A DNA stretch of 35,165 nucleotides from the NCBI GenBank assembly GCA_003249025.1, contig QBMH01000026.1, positions 1-35,165 of the forward strand. The letters run 5' to 3'. Shown piece by piece: positions 16,016-24,460 of the stretch. Origin of the DNA: Leptolyngbya sp. (GTDB lineage: Bacteria; Cyanobacteriota; Cyanobacteriia; Leptolyngbyales; Leptolyngbyaceae). Each line of letters opens with the position of its first letter. Position 1 is the stretch's first letter. The notes beneath the pieces are model-generated. The model had not been told where the DNA came from. It saw nothing but the letters and a program-made list of their open reading frames with translations, and searched no databases. Both the position numbers and the translations under genes were made by a program.

Positions 16016-19000
16016 TTAAGAAGTGAAGGCAATTTGGAAGAAGCCGCTGCCTCCCAGTTTGCCGAGAGAATCTACAATCGTGAACTGGAAGCCATCACTG
16101 GAGCCAACCCCAGAATAACGGTAGGTGATAATGCCATCCGTAATATCCTTCTGACTAAAGGTTTGTCCTGTAGTCAAGGCTGTACCATTGAGGCGTATCT
16201 CACCGGCACTCGGCAGCGTCCCTAATTTAAAGAACACTTGAGCTGGTGAATTATCGTTATCTGTTGCTCGTAAGATGCTGGTGCTAATTTGACGAGTTGC
16301 TGGAGTTCCCGCCGTGAGTGTGAGTGGAAGATTCGTCACTAGAATCGGTGCGTCATTTACAGGTGCGATCGCGATAGGAACAACATTTGCAATTGCTGGT
16401 GCCGTGCCATCTGATACCTGGAAGCTAAAGAAATCTGATGGATTTTCGCTTCCATTATTTAGGTAAGTGATCGTGCCATTATCAATCTCTTGCTGAGTAA
16501 AGACCGTACCAGAACCAACACTAACTCCGCTCCTTTGAAGTTGACCAAAGGTTGGTTGTCCTTGCAAGGTATAGCGAATTTGAGACGGTAAGTTATCTGG
16601 ATCAGTGGTTAATACAAGGTTTCGCAAGTTCACAGATCCCCCTTCATTTAAGGACAATGGACCTGCCGAAACCACCGTTGGTGCATCATTGACTGGAATT
16701 ACTGAGATATTGAATGAACCCAACACGACACTGCTACCATCACTCACCGAGAAGTTGAATCCATCGGTAGGCGACTCAGCACCACTATTTTGGTAAATCA
16801 AGAGACCATTGTTAACATCCTCCTGCGTAAAGGTTTGACCTTGGGTTAACGGCGTACCACCAAACTGTAGTTGTCCAGCATTCAGATTGCTCTCCAGCGT
16901 ATAAACCAGTTCAGCAGGATTGGTATTATCTACGTCTGTGAAGAGTAGAAGCGTATCCAAGATCGCGCTACCAGCCTCCTCAGATAAGGTTAGCCCTGCG
17001 TTGACTAATACTTTAGGCGGATCGTTGAACGGTATAATTGCGATATTAAAGGTCGTTGGTGTTGCTGGTAGTAAGGCACCTCCATCCGAAATTTGGAAGG
17101 TGAAGCTATCTGAAGTTGCTTCGCTGCCATCCTGGGCATATCGCAAACGATTGTTATCGATATCTGCCTGAGTAAATCGGCTACCTGCACTCAGGGTTGT
17201 AAACCCAGCCCCTGTAGAAATTCGCAACTGCCCAGCAGTTGGCGAACCTGCAACGACGTAACTAATTTGGGCTGTGGTGTTGTCAACATCCGTTGAGCGA
17301 AGCAAGCTGTTGCTAATAATGACGTTTGTTGGAGTTCCGCTACTTTCACCAACTGTTAAGGTGTTCACCGATAGTAAGACCGGATCGTCATTCACCGAAG
17401 TCACATTGATTGTGACGGTGCCTAGCACCGGAACCGGAACTACCGGACCAGAACCTGTTGCTCCTAGATCACTGATGTTAATAATCAGCCTATCGGTGCC
17501 AGAGAAGTTGGCGTTAGGCTGATAGCTGACGTTGGCAAAGGCACTAACGAAGTCATCGATCGCGCCTGTAAAGGTGACGAAACTACCGCCATTCGAGCCA
17601 CCTGTCACATTCAGTCCATCCGCTTGCGGGAGCGTAATCGTCCCTTGCTGTACCGAGAGTATGACCCGAACAGGACTACTACCCGAATCAATATCCGTGA
17701 ACTGAATCGCATTCGCTCCACTAAACACCAGTGGCATTAGCGGATCTTCCGAAATGGTTTGTGTTCCAGGTAAGGTCAACGTGGGTCTATCATTCACCGG
17801 AGTGACGATAATGGTAAACAGTTGCGGAGCCGACGTATCTTGTCCACTTCCAGGGGTAACTCCACCATTGTCTGTTAACTGAACCGTCACTACTGCCGTG
17901 CCGTTGGCATCCGGTGCCGAGGTGTAAGTTAACGTACCCGTTGGGCTAATGGTTGGTGCTACTGAGAATAGAGATGGATTGTCGTTGGCAACCAAGAAAC
18001 TGACGACCTGCGAACTGCCTTCACCCGGACCTGCGGTAATGTTGGATGCAAAGCCGCTCACCGTTCTTGGTCCACTATCTTCAGCCACCGTTTGATTAGC
18101 ACCCTTAGTAAAGGAAGGTGCATCATTGACTGGCAGCACATTAATCGTAAAGACGTAGGGTGCTGCCGCGTCCACACCGCCATTAGCAGTGCCACCGTTA
18201 TCCCGCAGAGTTGCCGTGATTACCGCAGAGCCAAAAGCATTAGGAGCCGTTTGGAAGCTGAGTAATCCTGTTGTTGCATCAATCGCAGGTCTTGCATTGG
18301 ACAAGAATAGATTTGGATTGCTATTCGTAACGCCAAAGCTGAGGGTTTGAGCCGCTTCATTAGTAGCTCCGACTGATAAGTCAGTTGCAATTTGAATGCT
18401 CTGAGCCACATCATCCTCAAGCACTTCTACTAAAGGCGATGCCAAGATGGGTGTGAAGGTTGGCGCATCGTTCACCGATCGCACCACAATTGTGAACAGT
18501 TGTACCGGAGAAGTATCCACACCACCGTTCTCAGTACCACCATCATCTTGTAGACTCACTGTGACAACCGCTGTTCCAAACGCATCTGGTGCAGCCGTGT
18601 AGGTGAGAGTCCCCGTCGGACTAATGGTGGGAGCAACACTGAACAAGGAGTCGTTATTGGTACTAACCAGGAAGTTTGCAGATTGAGTACTTTCATTTGC
18701 CAAGGTTGTGGTCGGACCGGTGCGAATGTTGGTTGCCCAGCCATTGACCGTGACAGCGGCAGCATCTTCATTAATGGTCTGGTTTACTCCCTTCGTGAAA
18801 GTTGGCGCATCATTCACTGGATCAATGGTGATGGTCAGGACAACCGGATCAGAGGTATTAATACCCCCATTGAGAGTGCCACCATTATCTCTGAGAGTCA
18901 CTGTCACGTTTGCCACCCCATTCGCATCTGCGCGCGGTGTATAGGTGAGTGTGCCCGTCGATGAAATCACGGGGGGAGTCTGGAACAAGCTGGGATTGTC

Positions 19001-22000
19001 GTTCCCTGTGACCAGGAAAGTCAATGCTTGACCTGATTCATTCGGTGCCCCTGCGGAAATACCCGTTGCCCAACCCGGAACAGTCACTTGAGGGGCTGCT
19101 GTAGTCGATGAGCCAGATTCATTAATCGTGAAACTGGTGGCAATGGGTGTAAAGGTCGGTTTATCGTTGATTGAAGTGACGTTCAGGCTGATTGATTTCG
19201 TTACCGCTAACGGTCCAGATAGCCCGGTTGCGCCTTGGTCGTTCACGGTTACTGTAATCCGATCGCTTCCAAAGTAGTTGGGATTGCCTTGATAGACTAG
19301 ACCAGCAAGTGCCGCTTGAGCATCAGCAACCAATCCGGTAAAGGTCAGGGAACTGCTGCCGTTGGCTGTGTCATTAATAAAGGTGAGCAGTCCGTTATCA
19401 TTGACTGTCAAAGTACCGTTGGGAGCAGTTAGGGTTACCTGAAGCGGGCTATCTCCAGAATCCACATCATTCAAGGTGAGATTCAGTGCGGCAGTGGGTA
19501 GATCTTCGCTGATGGTAATGGTTGCGGTTGGCACCGTTAAGGTGGGCGCATCATTGACCGCCACCACGTTCATGGTGATGACCTGAGTGGTGGGTGTTGT
19601 ACCATCGTCTACCACAACTGTGATTTGCTCAGTGCCGTTAAAGTCTTGCGTACCTCTGTATTTCAGACCGTTTAGGGCACCTGAGATCGCATTACGGGCG
19701 ACACTGAAGGAGATGGAACCTGTATTGTTCCCTGTTAAACCGATTAATCCAGTGGTGGACGCTAATCCTAACGTTCCGCCAAACTCGCTAGTGAGGGTTA
19801 CTGTTAGCGGCGTGGAATCTGGGTCAGCAGCGTCGATCCGATTGATGCCGGAAAACGTGAATTGAGTATCTTCATTTACGTTTAAGAGTGCGGCAGTGGG
19901 TATGGTAATCGTGGGCGCATCATTAACGGGATTGACCGTGAGGCTAAACGTGGACAGGGGCAAGGTGCCGGTTGAGCCATCGGATGCAGTGAACGTAAAG
20001 CGATCGCTCGTTACCTCACTACCGTTATTCACATAGGTCAAGAGCGCGGCGCTAATATCTGCCTGAGTAAAGGTTTGTCCCGAAGAAAGCGTTATGCCAT
20101 CTCTTACCAGCAATCCACGGGTCGGTGCTGTACTGAGAGTATAAATGGGGCTGAGAGCCGGACCATCTGGATCTGTAATGAGAAGAGCCGCATCATTAAT
20201 GATCAGCGTGTTCCCTTCATCAACTGCCAACCCGGTGTTCAACACAATCTTCGGTGCATCGTTTACTGGGGTGACGGAGATGTTGAAGGTTTGGATGCCA
20301 GCCGCGTCTCCGCTGGTATCAGTTACATCAAAGACGAAGTTATCAGTCGTGGTTTCACTGCCATTGTGCTTGTAGGAAATCAGATTGCCGTCAATGTCTG
20401 CCTGAGTAAAGGTGCTAACGGCTGTACCCGCTTTGAGCAGGGTTCCGTTGGCAGGCGAAGAGGAGACACTGAAGGTTAGCTGTGAAGACACATTATCTAC
20501 GTCGGTTGCGCTGAGAATGGACTTGTTGATGGTAACCAATCCTTCCTCTAGAAGCGTGATGCCGAGATTGGTAGCAATGGTTGGTGCATCGTTCACAGGT
20601 GTGATGGAAATGCTAAAGGTAGTTAAACCAATTAAGCCCGGTGCGCCTAGTCCAGAGGTTGCCCCATCGGAAGCCGTGAAAGTGAAGCGATCGCTGGTAA
20701 ACTCACTGCCATCGTTATCGTAAAAGACCTGACCATTATCCAAATCGAGTTGACTAAAGGTTCCACCAGCCGACAGAGTGGTATTGCCACTGCGTAAAAC
20801 CCCTCTCAGAGGACCATTGCCCAACGTGTAAGTTAATAGTCCAGGTCCATCGTTATCAGTAATCAGCAAGTTGCTGCTGTTTAAAGCAGCCGTAGCCCCT
20901 TCACTTAACGTGAGGGTGACCTTGGTGGCTAGTCCTGGTGCGTCATTGACTGGAATAACACTGATGTTGAATGTAGACGGACCAACTGGAGTTCCAGACT
21001 GATCCGTAATAGTGAAGGAGAAACTGTCAGATGAGGCTTCTGATCCACTCTGCTGATATCTAATCAATCCGCTATTTACGTCAGATTGAGTAAAGGCAGA
21101 TACGGCTGTGCCGTTTAGCAGAATTGTGCCATTGGATGGTGCAGCCGCGATCGCATAGGTGATTTGAGAGGCTAGACCATCGGGATCAGTTGCATTAAGC
21201 AGCGAACTGGAGAAGCTAACACTTCCCCCTTCTGTTACGGTAGCCTGCGGGTTAGTTGTGAGTAAGATGGGCAGATCGTTGACCGGAAGAACACTGATGC
21301 TAAAGGTTTGGGGTGCCAGCAGAGTGGTATTACCCGATTCATCAGTAAAGGTAAACGTGAAGGCATCCCTGGTGGTTTCGCTGCCATTCTGTTGGTAGGT
21401 AACCCGACCATTGTTGATGTCGTCTTGCGTGAAGATGCCACCCACGGAAATCGGGGAACCGGCTACGGCTAACTGCCCGTTTAGTGGAGCAAGAGAGCCA
21501 ACGGTATAGCGAAGGAACGGTGGGGCACTATCAGAATCACTAATATCAAGCTCAGCATTCGATAGGGTTACTCGCTCGTTTTCATTGACGATTAAACTTG
21601 GGTTCGTTGTTAACAATACGGGAGAGCTTTTCACTCCCAGCACAAAGATCTCGAAGGTCGATGGGGCGATCGTGTTGACACCATCCGAAACGGTGAAAGT
21701 AAAGCGATCGCTGTTGGTCGAAGTCCCGTTATGCACGTAGGAAACGCGACCAGCATTCAAATCTGCCTGGGTGAAGGTATTCGCCACAGTAGAGTTGAGA
21801 AAGAGCGTCCCTTGAGTTGGCGAACCTGTCACTGAAAAGGTGATCGAATCTTGAGCCGCCGGAGATAAAAGCTCAGCATCGGTTGCTCTCAAAAGCGTTG
21901 CCGCGATCGTTCTACTTGCTCCAGTGCTAACAGTAGTCCCCGTATTGGTCACAAGTACTGGCGCATCATTCTCCTGCAACACTGAGATGCTAAACGTGCG

Positions 22001-24223
22001 TTGGGCTGGCACCAAGAACCCACCAGCACCATCGGTTACGGTGAAGGTAAACTTGTCACTACCCGGTATATCGGCTCCGTTTATATCGTAAGTCTCACTG
22101 CCATTCTGTTGATAGCTCAGATTACCGCTGTCAATATCTGCTTGGGTAAAAGTATTGCCCAACGTGAGCGGCTGGGCTCCACCTAAAACATTCAGCAGCA
22201 ATGTGCCCTTCGTCGGCGAACTGTTCAAGCTATAGACAATTTGAGATGCCCCTTGCTCCACATCGGTAACGGACAAACTGCTGCTGCCAATGGTGGTTGC
22301 AGATCCTTCTGAAACCGTAATGGGCGCAAGAGCGACTAGAACAGGCAAGTCATTGACTGGAACGGTGTTAATAGTAAATGTTGTATTGGGAATCGCACCA
22401 CCTTGACCATCAGATACCGTAAAGATAAACCGATCGGTTAGGATAGCTTGCTCACTACCATTTTGCTGATAGACAAGCCTTCCCTGATTAATGTCTTGCT
22501 GAGTGAAAATGTCACCCGTGCTAATTGCGGCTCCATTACGCAGCAGACTGCCATTGGCAATATTAGGTGCGCCTGCTAGTTGATAGGTTAATTGTGTAGG
22601 TGAATTATTTGCATCTGTGACCAAGAGCAAGTTACTGCTAATTGTTCGTGATGATGACTCACTAACGATGAGTGGACCGCTAGAAACCAGCACAGGCGGA
22701 CTATTTGCCTGCAAACTTAGCTCATAAGGGCTAGCTGCACCCGCCGTACCCGCAAAGACTCGAACATAGTAAGTCCCGCTAGCAAGGTTCAGATTTGTCA
22801 AGCTTTCGGGTGTTATGGCTCCGTTACGTGAAGAGGCAACCACTCCTCCACTGCTGTTCAAAATCTGTACGTCTAAGTTGTCTGCTAGGGGGGCACCCCC
22901 TACGCCGTTTAGGTTTAAGCCAACCAGCGATCGCGCATTCAGTGAGAATCTATAGTAATCATTCGGATCACTGGCTGTAATAGAATCACGGTAAATTCCG
23001 CTCGCATTTAAGGTGCCTATATTGAGGGATGCCGCCAAGGTATTTCCGGCTGCATCTTGTTGGATAACTGGCAGCGATCGCGTCCGAGGAGCAGCGGCCT
23101 GCCAATTCGTGCCAGCGACCGTAGTGATTGGAACCACTGCCGTGCGATCTATTCCATCCATTAGCCAAACTTGGTTTGCCCCCGTGGAGAAGTTGCGGAA
23201 GAGGATATCATTCCGTCCATCTCCATTAAAATCTCCAACAACTTGAGGAGTTAAGGCAGGTGAAGCCAGCAGACTAGCGGAGGAAGCCAAGGTTGTTCCA
23301 TTCAAGAACCAAACCAAATTGGCACCTGTAGTGCTGTTATGCCATAGCAAATCGGGAGAGTTATCGTTGTTGAGATCACCAACCCCCTTAACGCGCCAAC
23401 CAGCACCAGGCAGGGTTCCTATCGTTACGGTGCTGGCTATAGAAGAAGTTGAATTTAATAACCAAGTGCGAACTGTGCCTGTCGAAACATCTTGAAAGAT
23501 AATGTCTGGAACAGTATCGCCATTCAGATTGCCAACTCCAGCGATAACGACAGCAGGATTTGGTTCGCGAGGCAAGACACCGGAGCCAGTTAGCTGAGCG
23601 TTAGAGTTTAATAGCCAAAATGTCTGCGTCCCTATAGGAACATCAGTAGTGCCAAAGTAGCGCCAAACGAGATCACCAATACCATCATTGTTAAAATCAC
23701 CTGAGCCTGAAAGAAACCAAGAAGGGTTCGGACTAGATTGAATGCGAGTATTTGCGGCTATAGCCGTGCCATTCATTGTCCAGACACGAGTCTCGCCATA
23801 GGCATAATCACGCCAAGTAATGTCAGTACGAACGCCTGTATCGCTTCGCACATTAAGCGTATAGTTTGTGCTAGGAGTTGTGTTGGCAGGAGCGGCAGGA
23901 TCGGCAGGATCGCCCGGAAACACTCGAATGAAATAGTCACCTGGAGGAAGAACGGTGTTGATTGTTTCAATCAACGATCCTTGATTAAGGGACTGAAGTA
24001 GAACACCACCCACGGAGACCACCACGTCACTGGCATCAACAATGGCAACATCGGCATTGGCACTTAAACCTGTCAGGGCTAGGTTGAAGCTGCTACTTTT
24101 ATTTAGCGTAAATTTGTAATAGTCTACATCGCCAAACTCTACTGAGTCGGTAAAGGTCTTCGTATTTGTACCTAAGAAAATCGGACGAGCGAGATCTCGG
24201 GTATTTCCAATACTGTCGGGCAT
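16016..24223 (-). CDS. Giant cadherin/CSPG-repeat surface protein (type I secretion candidate)
   Basis: 2735 residues. There is no N-terminal signal peptide, and I found no cysteine on reading it. Domain order: PPC-like beta-sandwich (about 10-130); FG-GAP/VCBS-like repeats with Ca-binding-type loops such as GDFNNDGIGDLVW, GDLNNDNSPDLLW and GDFNGDGRNDILF (about 130-385); a second PPC-like domain (about 390-510, YYRFSLN...GTYYVRVFAG); then 19 Ig-like repeats of about 105-130 residues. Repeats 1-8 and 16-19 are CSPG type (TFTQADIDxGxxxYxxNGSE, then SDxFTFTVSDG). Repeats 9-15 are cadherin-like and different. Most are joined by PVNDAP linkers. No RTX nonapeptides (GGxGxD) are visible. It probably acts as a Ca-stabilised extracellular adhesin or sheath protein. 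The ATG at 24223 has only a weak upstream GGGG. Its export system appears to be the two minus-strand genes upstream. Confidence 0.88.
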   Translation of the reverse strand: MPDSIGNTRDLARPIFLGTNTKTFTDSVEFGDVDYYKFTLNKSSSFNLALTGLSANADVAIVDASDVVVSVGGVLLQSLNQGSLIETINTVLPPGDYFIRVFPGDPADPAAPANTTPSTNYTLNVRSDTGVRTDITWRDYAYGETRVWTMNGTAIAANTRIQSSPNPSWFLSGSGDFNNDGIGDLVWRYFGTTDVPIGTQTFWLLNSNAQLTGSGVLPREPNPAVVIAGVGNLNGDTVPDIIFQDVSTGTVRTWLLNSTSSIASTVTIGTLPGAGWRVKGVGDLNNDNSPDLLWHNSTTGANLVWFLNGTTLASSASLLASPALTPQVVGDFNGDGRNDILFRNFSTGANQVWLMDGIDRTAVVPITTVAGTNWQAAAPRTRSLPVIQQDAAGNTLAASLNIGTLNASGIYRDSITASDPNDYYRFSLNARSLVGLNLNGVGGAPLADNLDVQILNSSGGVVASSRNGAITPESLTNLNLASGTYYVRVFAGTAGAASPYELSLQANSPPVLVSSGPLIVSESSSRTISSNLLLVTDANNSPTQLTYQLAGAPNIANGSLLRNGAAISTGDIFTQQDINQGRLVYQQNGSEQAILTDRFIFTVSDGQGGAIPNTTFTINTVPVNDLPVLVALAPITVSEGSATTIGSSSLSVTDVEQGASQIVYSLNSSPTKGTLLLNVLGGAQPLTLGNTFTQADIDSGNLSYQQNGSETYDINGADIPGSDKFTFTVTDGAGGFLVPAQRTFSISVLQENDAPVLVTNTGTTVSTGASRTIAATLLRATDAELLSPAAQDSITFSVTGSPTQGTLFLNSTVANTFTQADLNAGRVSYVHNGTSTNSDRFTFTVSDGVNTIAPSTFEIFVLGVKSSPVLLTTNPSLIVNENERVTLSNAELDISDSDSAPPFLRYTVGSLAPLNGQLAVAGSPISVGGIFTQDDINNGRVTYQQNGSETTRDAFTFTFTDESGNTTLLAPQTFSISVLPVNDLPILLTTNPQATVTEGGSVSFSSSLLNATDPDGLASQITYAIAAAPSNGTILLNGTAVSAFTQSDVNSGLIRYQQSGSEASSDSFSFTITDQSGTPVGPSTFNISVIPVNDAPGLATKVTLTLSEGATAALNSSNLLITDNDGPGLLTYTLGNGPLRGVLRSGNTTLSAGGTFSQLDLDNGQVFYDNDGSEFTSDRFTFTASDGATSGLGAPGLIGLTTFSISITPVNDAPTIATNLGITLLEEGLVTINKSILSATDVDNVSSQLTFSVSSSPANGTLLKAGTAVSTFTQADIDGNLISYKHNGSETTTDNFVFDVTDTSGDAAGIQTFNISVTPVNDAPKIVLNTGLAVDEGNTLIINDAALLITDPDGPALSPIYTLSTAPTRGLLVRDGITLSSGQTFTQADISAALLTYVNNGSEVTSDRFTFTASDGSTGTLPLSTFSLTVNPVNDAPTITIPTAALLNVNEDTQFTFSGINRIDAADPDSTPLTVTLTSEFGGTLGLASTTGLIGLTGNNTGSISFSVARNAISGALNGLKYRGTQDFNGTEQITVVVDDGTTPTTQVITMNVVAVNDAPTLTVPTATITISEDLPTAALNLTLNDVDSGDSPLQVTLTAPNGTLTVNDNGLLTFINDTANGSSSLTFTGLVADAQAALAGLVYQGNPNYFGSDRITVTVNDQGATGLSGPLAVTKSISLNVTSINDKPTFTPIATSFTINESGSSTTAAPQVTVPGWATGISAGAPNESGQALTFLVTGNDNPSLFQTPPVISSTGTLTYTPRADANGVANVTVTLRDNGGTLNGGINTSDPVVLTITIDPVNDAPTFTKGVNQTINEDAAAVTVNGWATNIRTGPTTTLANESTQSANFLVSTNNDSLFSVAPTISPTGTLTYTAAPDAFGTAVVTVSLQDDGGTENGGVDTSPVQLFTIVVRSVNDAPTFTPILASPLVEVLEDDVAQSIQIATDLSVGATNEAAQTLSFGVTNSNPNLFLSNARPAIDATTGLLSFQTAPNAFGSAVITATLRDNGGTANGGVDAAAPYVFTINVLPVNDAPSFTKGANQTVAEDSGPRTVSGFASNITAGPGEGSSQVVSFLVANDNPSLFSVAPTISPTGTLTYTSAPDANGTAVVTVQLTDNGGVTPGSGQDTSAPQLFTIIVTPVNDRPTLTLPGTQTISEDPLMPLVFSGANAIQFTDIDSGSSPVRVILSVQQGTITLPQADGLNVTGGSNGGSFVTFTGAIDDFVSAFANVSYQPNANFSGTDRLIINISDLGATGSGPVVPVPVLGTVTINVTSVNDDPVLLSVNTLTVGESSGTPTNVIISNSLLRSTDVDNTTAQISYVVAGSPTAGQLRISTGAGFTTLSAGSRFTQADIDNNRLRYAQDGSEATSDSFTFQISDGGALLPATPTTFNIAIIPFNDPPKVLVNAGLTLSEEAGSAILDTLLLFTDVDNTNPAELVYTLESNLNAGQLQFGGTPLTQGQTFTQEDVNNGLLIYQNSGAESPTDGFNFSVSDGSSVVLGSFNISVIPVNDAPTVVSAGPLSLNEGGSVNLRNLVLTTDPDNLPSQIRYTLQGQPTFGQLQRSGVSVGSGTVFTQQEIDNGTITYLNNGSENPSDFFSFQVSDGTAPAIANVVPIAIAPVNDAPILVTNLPLTLTAGTPATRQISTSILRATDNDNSPAQVFFKLGTLPSAGEIRLNGTALTTGQTFSQKDITDGIITYRYSGVGSSDGFQFTIVDSLGKLGGSGFFQIAFTS

Positions 24224-24460
24224 CGCGGCTTATCACCCCATCAAATGGCATTGCTATGATGCCCCAGGAGTTGATCTCGGCGCACACACTTTACACAACT
24301 TTACAAAAACCGCCCATTAGCATGGAAAAAATCGTGGTTTTTACCCCAGGTAGACAGTATTTTATACAAAGCTTTTTAGAAAGGATAGAAGCTTGTACTA
24401 TTTTGTCGGGCTTGACTATCGAGAATTTACGGTTGAGATCGCCCGTTCAACATAATTTCT
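24224..24460. other. Spacer between the ABC exporter and adhesin genes
   Basis: 237 bp with no gene. It contains a small inverted repeat GGCAT (24247-24251) / ATGCC (24259-24263) upstream of the adhesin start, and no T-run terminator. Co-transcription with the exporter is possible but not shown. Confidence 0.3.

Noticed and set aside
16016-16400. RTX nonapeptide secretion signal at the adhesin C-terminus
   Set aside because: No GGxGxD repeats are present; any type I signal must be of another kind.
18683-18964. Opposite-strand open frames within the adhesin gene
   Set aside because: Several plus-strand frames of 60-130 codons mirror the repetitive coding strand. They have skewed composition and no domain features, so they are shadows.
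16016-24223. CRISPR array or DNA tandem repeat
   Set aside because: The periodicity is about 330-390 bp and exists at protein level (Ig-like domains); there are no short identical repeats with unique spacers.
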